Shown here one piece after another: positions 16,965 to 27,900 of a stretch of 64,000 bases of DNA. Every line of letters starts with the position of its first letter. Position 1 is the stretch's first letter. Made by a program: the position numbers and the translations under genes. The notes under the pieces are model-generated. The model worked only from the letters and a program-made list of their open reading frames with translations, ran no database searches and was not told the DNA's origin. Location: positions 36,804 through 100,803 of the forward strand of contig NZ_BAFC01000112.1 of NCBI RefSeq assembly GCF_000248055.1, written 5' to 3'. This DNA is from Gordonia sputi NBRC 100414 (GTDB lineage Bacteria; Actinomycetota; Actinomycetes; Mycobacteriales; Mycobacteriaceae).

Positions 16965-17182
16965 GCGATCACCTTGCGGACGACGACAACCAGAACGACG
17001 GCACCGGCAACCGCGAGCGAGATCTTGACCGCCGGCTTGTTGACCAAGGCGATCAGCTTGGTCTTCGCGTCGTCGGCAAGCCGCTCGGGACTTACCCGAA
17101 CCGCGAGTTCGTCGAGCGTGTTGGCCAGGTCCTCGCGCGCCTGCACGATGTCTTGTTCGATACGGTCGGTGTCGCCGGCCAC
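16961..17182 (-). CDS. DUF3618 membrane protein (Rv2520c-like)
   Basis: A 73-residue protein: an N-terminal amphipathic segment with the DUF3618 pattern IEQDIVQAREDLANTLDEL and a C-terminal transmembrane helix (about 50-70) ending VVVVRKVIA. Function is unknown. GTG 17182 is preceded by GGGAGGA at 5 nt; the longer frame upstream has no signal. It is translationally coupled to the second L,D-transpeptidase gene, which hints at a role at the cell envelope. The size and position match Rv2520c beside bcp. Confidence 0.85.
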   Translation of the reverse strand: MAGDTDRIEQDIVQAREDLANTLDELAVRVSPERLADDAKTKLIALVNKPAVKISLAVAGAVVLVVVVRKVIA

Positions 17183-17415
17183 AGTTGTCCTCCCAGACTT
17201 CTTCACTACACATGCGGACTCACCGATCCGCGTCTTTCCGCCAGAACGCCGTCCACGCAGCGGCCACGGCAGGTCTCGCACGCGTCGACAGAGCAAACGA
17301 CATGTCGAGAATACGTCATCGCGAGGTGGTGAGCCGCGTCCTGCGCGAGTGAGTTGAGGCCGTGCCCGGTTTGCCCGGCTGTGGGTCGATCACCCGGTCG
17401 ACCTGCCCTATCGGT

Positions 17416-17421
17416 TAGCCT
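17416..17421 (+). promoter_or_regulatory. -10 element for leaderless bcp
   Basis: TAGCCT ends 7 nt before ATG 17429 and no Shine-Dalgarno is visible. Confidence 0.5.
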
Positions 17422-17428
17422 GACCACC

Positions 17429-17899
17429 ATGTCTGGCACATCCCGTCTCGAGGTCGGCGACACCGCGCCCGACTTCACACTCACCGATGCCCACGGCGAA
17501 TCGGTCTCTCTCTCCGACTACGCCGACTCCAAGGTCATCGTCTACTTCTACCCCGCGGCGTCGACTCCCGGCTGCACCAAGCAGGCGTGCGACTTTCGCG
17601 ACAACCTCGCCGAACTGGACGGACAGGGCATCGCCGTCGTCGGCATCTCCCCTGACAAGCAGGAGAAGCTGGCAAAATTCGCCGACGCCGAGGGCCTGAC
17701 ATTTCCACTCCTGTCCGATCCGGACAAGTCGGTCATGACCGCATGGGGCGCTTTCGGCGAGAAGAAGCTGTACGGCAAAACCGTCACGGGTGTGATCAGG
17801 TCGACGTTCCTCGTCGACCACGGGACCATCGCGCTCGCGCAGTACAACGTGCGTGCCACCGGGCACGTTGCCAAGCTCAGGCGCGACCTGTCGGTGTGA
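17429..17899 (+). CDS. bcp: Peroxiredoxin, bacterioferritin comigratory protein family
   Basis: A 156-residue thiol peroxidase of the Bcp/PrxQ class that reduces hydroperoxides in the cytoplasm. The thioredoxin fold begins LEVGDTAPDFTL. The peroxidatic Cys is in YPAASTPGCTKQAC, where the second Cys five residues later is the usual PrxQ resolving residue. The conserved Arg is in VIRSTFLVD. The TetR gene start overlaps its stop, so the two form an operon, suggesting redox-linked control, although that is inference. Confidence 0.92.
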   Translation: MSGTSRLEVGDTAPDFTLTDAHGESVSLSDYADSKVIVYFYPAASTPGCTKQACDFRDNLAELDGQGIAVVGISPDKQEKLAKFADAEGLTFPLLSDPDKSVMTAWGAFGEKKLYGKTVTGVIRSTFLVDHGTIALAQYNVRATGHVAKLRRDLSV

Positions 17900-18555
17900 C
17901 CACAGGCGTTGATCGAACCGAGCTGATCGAACCGATGAGTACCGAACCCCTGGTGCCGCGCAAACGCCCGACGCAGGAGCGCAGCAAACGAAAGTTCTCC
18001 GCGATGCTGGCGACGGCGCGGGACCTGCTGACCGAGGTGGGTTTCGAGTCGCTCACCTGCGAAGAGATCGCCGTTCGCGCCGGAGTGCCCATCGGAACCC
18101 TCTATCAGTACTTCGCCAACAAGTACGTCATCGTCTGCGAACTCGACCGACAGGACACGGTCGGGGTACGTGAGGAGCTCGCCGCCTTCGCCTCGGAGGT
18201 GCCGTCGCTCGAATGGCCGAACCTGCTCGAGAAGTTTCTCGACCATCTGGCGACCCTCTGGCGCGACGATCCGTCGCGCCGCGCGGTCTGGCTCGCCGTC
18301 CAGTCGACGCCTGCCACCCGCGCGACGGCATCACTCAACGAACGCGTGCTCGCCGAACAGGTGGCAGGCATCCTTGCCCCGCTGACCCCCTCGCAGGGAC
18401 GGCGTCGGGACATGATGGCACAGGTCCTGGTCCACACCGCGTACTCACTGTTGAGTTTCTCGGTGCAGGACGGCCACGACCACGCCGCGACGGTCGACGA
18501 ACTCAAGCGCATGCTCGCGGGATATCTCCTGCTCGAGGAGTCGACCGGTAGCTGA
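17896..18555 (+). CDS. TetR family transcriptional regulator
   Basis: A 219-residue repressor-type protein with an N-terminal TetR helix-turn-helix (about residues 25-75: FSAMLATARDLLTEVGFESL, then GVPIGTLYQYFANK) and a helical ligand/dimer domain. GTG 17896 overlaps the bcp stop as GTGA, the reason for choosing it; ATG 17935 (206 aa) is the alternative and begins closer to the conserved domain. It is tail-to-tail with acpS. Target and ligand are unknown; being next to bcp and the fas-acpS unit, either could be regulated. Confidence 0.82.
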   Translation: MTTGVDRTELIEPMSTEPLVPRKRPTQERSKRKFSAMLATARDLLTEVGFESLTCEEIAVRAGVPIGTLYQYFANKYVIVCELDRQDTVGVREELAAFASEVPSLEWPNLLEKFLDHLATLWRDDPSRRAVWLAVQSTPATRATASLNERVLAEQVAGILAPLTPSQGRRRDMMAQVLVHTAYSLLSFSVQDGHDHAATVDELKRMLAGYLLLEESTGS

Positions 18556-18591
18556 ATCCGTTGCACGACAGACGGATTGGGCACCCTCCGG

Positions 18592-18984
18592 TCAGCTCCC
18601 CTCCAGAATCGCCACCGCGGCAGCGGTGTTCCCGTCGTGCGTGAGCGAAATGTGCACGGTCGTGTCACGAAGGTGTTCGGCGATTTCTCCCGACAACCTG
18701 ATCGCCGGACGGCCCCAGGTGTCGGTGACCACTTCGATATCACTGTGCCGGATCAGCGGCAGCAGCGGCGAGCGCGAGAATCGGCTCACAGACCACGCCT
18801 TGACCACGGCCTCCTTCGCCGCCCACCGTGCCGCGAGGTGACGGGCATCCTCGCCCGTACCCGTTGCCGCGTCACGCCGCTCGCCCACCGTGAACCTCTC
18901 GACGAAGTTCGTGCCCACCTGCTCGAGTTGGTCTCCGAACTCCGGGATCGACACGACGTCGATCCCCACCCCGAGTACGGCCAT
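18592..18984 (-). CDS. acpS: Holo-[acyl-carrier-protein] synthase
   Basis: A 130-residue phosphopantetheinyl transferase that attaches the 4'-phosphopantetheine arm to acyl carrier domains, here mainly the ACP region of FAS-I. Motifs VGIDVVSIPEF (Mg-binding Asp), ARWAAKEAVVKAW (Glu and Lys) and HISLTHDGNTAAAVAI are all typical. The ATG at 18984 aligns with the M. tuberculosis start and lies 4 nt after the fas stop; in-frame ATGs at 18999 and 19023 would overlap fas. The fas-acpS pair forms an operon, as in other Mycobacteriales, and compensates for the lack of a transferase domain in this FAS-I. Confidence 0.93.
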   Translation of the reverse strand: MAVLGVGIDVVSIPEFGDQLEQVGTNFVERFTVGERRDAATGTGEDARHLAARWAAKEAVVKAWSVSRFSRSPLLPLIRHSDIEVVTDTWGRPAIRLSGEIAEHLRDTTVHISLTHDGNTAAAVAILEGS

Positions 18985-18988
18985 CGCG

Positions 18989-21900
18989 TCAGCGTCCATC
19001 GGCCGCGGCGCCGTACGCACCATCGGTCGTCAGCCGCGCACCCGGATCGAGCAGCAGTCCGGCTTCGGCATCATGCTCGTCGAGTGTGCTGTCGAAACGA
19101 CGACCCGACGGACGTCGGTACGCAGGCTCGCCGCCGCACATCGCGACCAGCCGCCGCTGTGCGCCATCACGTTCGCGGCGTGCCGCCCGATCGCGATAGC
19201 TCTGCGCCTGATCCGAATCCAGAGTTGCAACAAAGGCTTCCGGATGAACGATGGCGATCAGACCCGACACGTGGCCGAAGCCGAGGCTGGTGAGCAGACC
19301 TGCCTTCAGGGGGAATCGATCACCGAGCGCGAGCGGCTCACGCGCCCACACGAGATGGGGGTAGTCGCGCATCTGCTCATCGACACAGTCGAGACTGCGG
19401 TTGGGTGGGATCACTCCGTCGCGCAGCACCTGACAGAGCCCGATGAGCTGGAATGCCGCCGCGCCGCCCTTCGCATGGCCGGTGAGCGACTTCTGCGACA
19501 CGACGAACAGGGGCGCGCCGGGCGTCCTGCCGATCGCGTCGGCGAGCCGTTCGTGGAGCTCGGACTCATTGGGATCGTTTGCGCGCGTTGAGGTGTCGTG
19601 CTTAGACACGACCGCGACATCGTCGGCGCTCACGCCGAGCGCACCCAGCGCATCGGCCAACGGTGAGGCGAGCGCCCCACGTGCGGCGCCCAGTGCTCCG
19701 AGTCCCGGCGCGGGAATCGAGGTGTGAACACCGTCGCCGAAACTCTGCGCCCAGGCTACGACGCCGAGAACCGGCAATCCGAGCTGTGCCGCGACGTCGC
19801 CACGAGCGAGCAGAATGGTTCCGCCACCGGCAGATTCGACGAATCCACCACGTCGCCGATCGTTGGCACGCGAGTACCGGCGCTCGTCGATTCCGCGTGC
19901 AGCCATCTTCGCCGACTCCGCGGTCGCCGACATGTCGCCGAATCCGACGATGCCTTCGATACCGAGATCGTCGAATCCGCCCGCCACCGCGAACATCGCC
20001 TTGCCGAGACGGATCTTGTCGACGCCCTCCTCGACCGACACAGCGGCCGTCGCACACGCAGCGACAGGGTGGATCATCGCACCGTAGCTGCCCACGTACG
20101 ACTGAACAACGTGTGCGGCAACGATATTCGGCAACGCCTCCTGCAGGATGTCGTTGGCTTTCGCCTCGCCGAGCAGCGTGTTGACATACAGCTCACGCAT
20201 CGACGTCATGCCACCCATGCCGGTTCCCTGAGTGTTGGCGACGAGTCCCGGATGCACCCACCGCATCAGTTCCGACGGCGTGAAGCCCGATGACAGGAAG
20301 GCGTCGACGGTCGCGACGAGATTCCACAGCGCCACACGGTCGATTGATTCCACCATGTCGGGCGTGACACCCCAGCGAGTCGGGTCGAACCCGGTCGGAA
20401 TCTGACCTCCGACGGTCCGGCTCAGCTCGAACTTGCGGGGCACGCGGATCTCGGTACCGGCCAGACGCGTGACCCGCCAATCCCCGGTGTCGGAGATCGG
20501 AGCGATCCTCGTCTTGTCCGGATCAGCATCCGCGAATGCCCTGGCCTGCTCTTCGGAGCTGACGGTAAAGCTCAGATCCTCGTCGAGGAAGATCGACGTG
20601 AGCAGCGGCGAGGTGTTGTCGACCATCGCACCGTCGTCGGCGTAGCGTCGAATACCGCAACGTTCGACGACCGCGTCGTGGTAACGCTCGGCGATATCGG
20701 CCTCGTCGACCGGATCGCCACTCTCGGTGTCGTACCAGCCCGGCTTCGGTGCGTCGTCCCAGACGATCAGACCGGTGTTCCAGGCAAGCTCCAACACGCC
20801 TGCCGCGCTCAGCTTTTCGTCGACCTCCATCTCGAACCGGGTGCGCGACGAACCGTAGGGTCCGAGCTCTCCGGCGCCGACGATGACGACGAGATCCTCG
20901 GGACGCGCATCGATCGACGGCCACGCGGGCGTCATCGATGCCGCGGCACGAGCCGGCGCGGGCAGCGCAGCGACGGTCGCCTCGTCGAGTTCCTCCGTCT
21001 CGACCTCAGTCTCGCCCGCGTCATCCTGTTCGGTGGCAAGTGATTTGAGGTCGATGGACGGATCGAGGCCGCCGGTGAAGTCGGCGAGAATCGCCTGATC
21101 CCGGGCGGCGACGCGCTGCTCGGGAGTGCACAATCCGAGGAGCTGTGCCGCCATTTCGTCTGTGCTCCACGTCCGCACGCCTGCGGCCTCCACGGCCGCG
21201 ACCATGCCGTCGTTGTGACCCATCAGCCCGGTGCCGCGCACCCAGCCGATGAGCGCGTGCGCGAGAGTCGTTCGCGCACCCCACGATTCCTCGGCTCCCC
21301 AGCGGGTGACGAGCGCATCGAGTGCGGCCTTGGATTCGCCATAGGCCCCGTCCCCACCGAACATGCCGCGATTGGGCGATCCGGGCAGCACGACGTGCAG
21401 TCGAGCCGCGATGTCATGGTCGGCACCGATCTCACACAGCCCCGCGATGAGCCGCTCCACCGACCAGAGCAGGACCTTCATCTCGAGCTCGGCGCGCGCT
21501 CCGGCGTCGGTGAGATCACCGGCGACACGAGGTGCCGCGAACGGGAAGAGGAGCGTCGGCTTCATCGCCGGCTTGAGGACAGCCGTTGTGCCGCCGATGT
21601 TCTCGGTCTGTTCGCTGCCGACCCATTCGACGAGATCGTCGACGTCGGTGTACGACGCCATGTTGGTCGGTGCGACCCACAGCGCGGCGTCGTGACGCGC
21701 GTTCTCGCGGTAGAGCTTCTTGTAGAAGGCGAGCTTTCCGGAATCGAGCTTCGACGTCGTGGCGATGACCGTCGCTCCGCCCGCGAGCAGTCGGCCGATC
21801 ACGCCTGCGGCGATCGATCCCTTGCCCGCGCCGGTCACCACTGCGACCTCGTCGGACCATTCACCCGAGTCCGGCGCCTCTGCTGCGGCGGCGATCGCGC

Positions 21901-24900
21901 CGAAGATCTGGGCACGTGTCGCCTCGCCTGCAGCGGAAGCCTTGCCCTGCCACCACGTGGCATGTTGTGCGACAGTCTGTCCCGCACCCACGAAGGACTC
22001 GACGATCGACTCATGTCGGTCGGCGAGATCGGCGTCGGAAGTCAGCCAGATCCGCACCAGATCCTCGCGGCTCGTGGCCCACCGGTCGTCGACGAGGACG
22101 ATCTTCTCGGCGTCGAACGCCGGCGCGACGGTGCGTGCCCAGTCGGAGCCGAGCTCGGCACTGACCCGCTCGGCCAGCTGAGCGTCGACGTTCTCCGCGA
22201 TCTCGGGCGCGGCGTCGTCCTCGGTGAGTCCGAGTTTGGCCAGCACCGTGTACGCGGCAGAGGCGAGCGCGCCGCTACGTCCGGTCAGTTGCTCGGTGAA
22301 CTCACCGAGAGCGGCCGCGTCGACCGTTGCGCCACCGCCGGTGTCGGCCGCGGGCTTGGCGACCGCGATGCCGCGGGACGCACCCACCGCGGTCACCGCG
22401 CGGTCGACGAGAGCGTCGAGTGCGTCGGTGTTGGCGAGAGGTCCGTCGAGCAGATCGCCGAGGTCGCCGCCACGCACACTGGCTCCGTCGCGTGTGCCGA
22501 GAGCGAGCGCCACGGTGGCATGCAGCCCCCAGCCAGGACCTAGCTGCCACACACCGGTCACACGATCGGCGATGTAGGCCTGCCGCTTTCCGACGGGGCC
22601 GAGCACCTTGCGGATCTGATCGGACACGGCGTCGGTGAGGACCGCACCCAGAGGACGGTAGCCGCGCGCGAGGCTGTCGACCGTCGCGGCGAGCGCCACC
22701 ATGTCGGCTTCCGCGGCACCGTCGATCGCGCCGAGTCCGAGTTCGGCACCGATATCGAGCAGGAGCTGGTTTCTCCGCGACGAGACGCCGTCACACAACG
22801 CCTCGATGGTGTCTGCCGAACCGATCTGCTCGGGGCGGATCTTGGTCCACAGCGCGACTACTGCACGAACCGCATCCGACGGCCCGAAGGAGACGTCGTC
22901 GGGCCGCGGAGCGCCCGCGGGCGCGCTCGGAGCCGCAGGCGCTGCTGCCGCGGGAGCGGGCGTGTTTGTCGCCGCATCTTGTGAAGCACCGGTGTCTTGC
23001 GCAGCCGCGTCGTCGGCGGGTTCGTCATCGAGCTCGGCACCCGCGTCCTTGGCGAGGATGACATCGGAATCGCGCTCGAGATTCACCACTTCGGTTGTCG
23101 CCGAACCGTAGTCGTCGAGCTTGAGGGTGTTGGTCGCCAGGCCTGCGAGCGTCGGCGCACCCTTGAGGCCGATCTCGACGAACCGTTGGATGCCGAGGCC
23201 ACCGCGTTCGGCTGCACCGAAGAGGAGGTCCTGCGTCTCGATCCAGCGCACGGGACTCGCGAACTGCCACGCGAGCAGCTCGATGAGAACGATGCGCGCC
23301 AAACCAGCCGGGTCAGCCGCATGGGTGTCCCAGTCGGCGAGCACGGCGTCGAGCGGCTCGGACGGCACCAGCGCCGCGATCTCTTCGACGAACGCGCGGT
23401 CGAGTGTGAACAATCGCGGCATGAGATTCGGGATGTAGCGCCCGACGAGGATGTCGGGATCGATCCGTGCGGGCAGCAGTTCGTCGAGCTTGCCGCGGAA
23501 CTCGGGCACACCGGCGCGCAGCACCGTCGAATGGAACGGGACGTCGATGCCGGGTACGAGGATGAACGATCGCTTGCCGCCGAATTCGGTTCGACGACGC
23601 TCGATCTCGTCTTCGAGATGTTCGAGACCGCGAACGGTACCCGCGATGGCGTATTGCGAGCCGAGAAGGTTGAGGTTGACGACCTCCAGGAACTCGCCGA
23701 TCGACTCCCCGACCTCCGCGACGAACGACTCGACGTCGGCGTCGGCGAGGCCGAACTGACTCGGGCGAATGGCCGCCATGCGATAGTCGCTGCGCCCCAG
23801 TTCATCTCGCGGGACCAGATGGTGCATGGCCTCGCCGCGCTGGAACACCACCTCGAGGACGGCTTCGAGTGGGAGCACTCCCGCGCATGCCGCGAGGGCG
23901 TTGTACTCGCCGACCGAATGCCCACAGGTGATGGCACCGTCGACGAATCCGCCTGCTTCCTTGAGCTCAGCGATCTGCGCGACGCCGAGCGTCGCCATCG
24001 CGACCTGGGTGAACTGGGTCAGGTACAGCACACCGTCGGGGTGGTTGTAGGTGGTCCCGTTGGCGACGAGGGTTGTGGGGTTGTCGCGAACGACCGCGAG
24101 AATCGAGAACCCGAGAGCAGCACGTGTGTGCTTGTCCGCGCGGTCCCAGATGGCCCGGGCGGCTTTCGAGCGCGACCGGGCGTCGAGCCCCATGCCCTTG
24201 CTCTGGATGCCCTGGCCCGGGAAGGCGTAGACGGTGCGCGGAGCCGCAAGAAGTCCCGTGGCACTCATCACCAGGGTGTCGCCGACCTTGCAGGTCACCT
24301 CGACGACCTCGCGGCCGCGATCGAGACCGACGCGGTCGACGCGGACCGAGACCGCATCTCCGGTGCGGACCATCCCCAGGTAGCGAGCCGTCCACCCGAC
24401 GATCGGGCGTGGCGACGGGGTGCGATTGCGTGAATCGGCCGCGGTGACGACGTGCTGAGCGGCCGCCGACAGCCACATGCCGTGCACGATCGGCTCGCCG
24501 AGTCCTGCGAGCTTCGCGGCACATGCGTCGGTGTGGATCGGATTGCGGTCACCCGAGACGGCAGCAAACGCACCCATGCGCGTCGGCGCGGTGATCGTCG
24601 CGGTACGCAGCGGCTTCCGGGTGGCCGACGCCTCGTCTGTGATCGCTCCCCCGGCGCGCTGCGGATCGTCGAGTTCGGCATCGCCGATCCGGCCTCGGAT
24701 GGCGAAACGCTCTGTCATACGGGCGATCTCACCGTCCGGTCCCGACACCTCGACGGCGACGTCGATGACGCGTCCCACGGTCGTATCCCGGACGTCGCCC
24801 GCGCGGGCGACGACGGTGAGCTCGGTGTCGTGGTCGGGAATGGTTGCGAACGTCTCGATGGTGTGGTCGAGGTGGACGAGGTCGAGCAGTCCCTCGACGA

Positions 24901-27900
24901 CGGGGATGCCGTCATCGGTCTTGGCAGCACCGACCACCGCGAAAACGCTTGGCCAGCAGGCGCCTACGAGCGTGTCGGGCACCGCGAAGCCGAACGGCTG
25001 CGACGGTGTCACGGCGTGGAGGTGAGCGGGCAGCGTGTTGGCGGTGACCACGGCGTGGTCGGCGACGCCGTCTGCCGACCACTCGACTGTGGTGACCGCG
25101 GCACCGTCGACGACGTCTGTCAGACATCCACCCGCTGCGACGGTGAGGATCTCGCGCATCGCGTCTGCGGCATCATCTCGCTCGATGCGCGGGCTACCGC
25201 CGTCGGCGATGCTCCGATCGACGCGGAGCGGAATGCGCACCGACGATCCCGAGATCGGCACTGTCAGCTCGAAGTTGTCTTCGCCCAGATGCTCGAGCAC
25301 AGCGCCGGTTGCCGCGTGCTCCGCGCGATGCTCCGAGGTGACCTCCCAGGACTCCCGAGCACCCAGTAGCGCAATGGGACTCGGCACGATACGGCCGGCC
25401 CACGAGACATCGTCAGCCCAGAGCACGGCACCGAGGACGCCTGTGTCGCGAACCTGGGCCTGCTTGCGCGCGGTGATCGGCTCAGGCGCCGCACCGGCGA
25501 CGGTCAGATCGTCGACGACCCTGGCCTCGAACCGGTCGAGTAGGTCACCCACCGGTTCATCGACACGAGTGATACCCGATACCGCGACCGGCCCCGGGAT
25601 GATGCAGACGGCGTCCGCGCCATAGCGTGCATCGTGGGCCTGCCACAGCGAGTCGCTGCGCCACCACCGTCGAACATCTTTGTCGACGACGGGCACGAAG
25701 TTGACCGGCTTGCCGGGGGTCCGGCACAGACCGAGGAAGAACGCGACGTCCGCGGGATGAAGGATGTCGGTCTCGATCTCGGGATAGACACCGCCGAGAG
25801 CGTCGATCGCCGCATGCGGATCGTCGGTCGACGCGAGGTCGGCGAACATCGTCGGCACCGGCCCCGAATCCTTCGGGTGCATACGCGCCTCGGTACGCTG
25901 CAGCATCTCGACAAACCGCTGCTGCCAGGTGATGTCGGCCCACGGGTACTGATCGGTGCGACCGTCCCCCACGGCCAGCGTCGCGTAGCGGTCGAGCCAT
26001 TCGCGATAGGTCATGGAGTCGACGTCGCCGAAGTAGGGCTTGGCGGTCGGCGCCATGGCGGCCACGATCTCGTCGCGGCGTTCGGCCACCGCGTCGGCGT
26101 CGCCCGCCACCTCGTCGAGAAGTCGCCCGCAGCGCGACGCGGCGTTGTCGACCTCGTGGATGTCGGCGCCGAGTTGGCTTCGGCCCGAAGCCATTCCGTG
26201 TGCGGCACGGCCTGCGCCGATCCACTCGTCGACACCCTCGGTGTCGACGAGCAACTGCTTGACCTCCGGCGCCGTGGTGGCCTCGGCGGTGGCCATGGCC
26301 GCGGTGCCGATCAGGATGCCGTCGAGCGGCATGGTGGGATAACCGTGCCTTGTTGCCCATTCGCCGGTCAGGTACTCACTGGCGCGCTCGGGCGTACCGA
26401 TGCCGCCACCGACGCAGATGACGACGTTGTCACGCACGCGCAGCTCGGCGTAGGTGGAGAGCAGCAGGTCGTCGAGGTCTTCCCATGAGTGGTGGCCGCC
26501 GGCGCGTCCGCCTTCGATCTGCACGATGACCGGGTGGTGCGGTACCTCGGCGGCGATGCGGATCACCGAACGGATCTGCTCGACGGTGCCGGGCTTGAAT
26601 GCGACGAAACGCAGTCCTGCCTCGACGAATTCGTCGACGAGGGCCACGGCGTCCTCGAGTTCGGGGATACCCGCCGACACGATCACGCCGTCGATCGGAG
26701 CGCCCTGCGCCCGCGCCTTCTGCACGAGACGCTTGCCGCCGAGTTGGAGCTTCCACAGGTACGGATCAAGGAACAGCGCATTGAACTGTGCCTCGCGGCC
26801 GGGCTCGAGGAGGTCGGTGAGCGTGGCGACGTTGCGCGCGAAGATCTCTTCGGTCACCTGGCCACCGCCGGCGAGTTCGGCCCAGTGGCCCGCGTTTGCC
26901 GCGGCGGCGACGATCGCCGGGTCAACGGTGGTCGGGGTCATGCCCGCAAGCAACATCGGAGAGCGCCCGGTCAGTCGGGTGAACGCCGTCTGCACGACGC
27001 GCCGACCGTCGGCGAGCTCAGCCAGCGTCGGGGCGAAGTCAGACCAACGGCGTGCGACCTCCGGAATTCCACCGGGGCTGAACAGGTTTCGCTGACCTCC
27101 GCGAAGTGCGGTGGCCACCAGGCCGACGCCCTGCCCCCGAACGAGCGGCGCGGTGAGTCGCGTTGCGAGATCGCTGGGACCGAAATCGAGAATCCACGCG
27201 GCGCCGTCGGCGATCACGGCGTCGATCTGAGCAACCCAGTCGACCGGTGCGACCAGAATCGATTCGGCGTGACCGGCAGCGGAGTCGGCGTCGATTCCGC
27301 AGGTCTGCGCCCACTCGCGCACCAGATCGACCGCCGGTGCCATGCCGGGGTGGTGGAATGCGACGCTGACGGGAAGCTCGTCGAAGACGGGGGCGAAGGG
27401 CGCGCCGCCGGTGACCTTGCGCTTGCGGTCGTCGGCCTCGGCGGCCACGATGCGCTCGCACTCCGCCGCGAACGCCGCGAGGTGCCGGGGTGCGCCGGAC
27501 AGCACAACCGAACGACGGCTGTTGCGAATGGCGATCACGGGTGCGGTGACCAATTCGGCGTCAGGCAGCCCCGCGCGATAGGTCGAGAGGATCTCGTCGA
27601 TGCGTGCCGGGGCAACGTTGGTGATCGACAGCATCGGCGAGCCGTCGGGACCGCTCGCCAGGCCACGACGTCGAGCAACGAGCGTGCCCGCGGCAGCGAT
27701 GAGATGCGCGATCGCAAGTAGCTGTCCGCAGCCGCTCTCGCCGTGCCGGATGGCGTCGACAGCGAGTGATCCCTGCGAATGTCCGACGACGGCGACGGGT
27801 GCGATCGCATCGGGATCGAGGCCCTGCTTCTTGAGTGATTCGACGACGGCAACCTGGCTGAGGAGCACACCGGGCCCGCTCAGTGCGAAGTCGGCGAGCT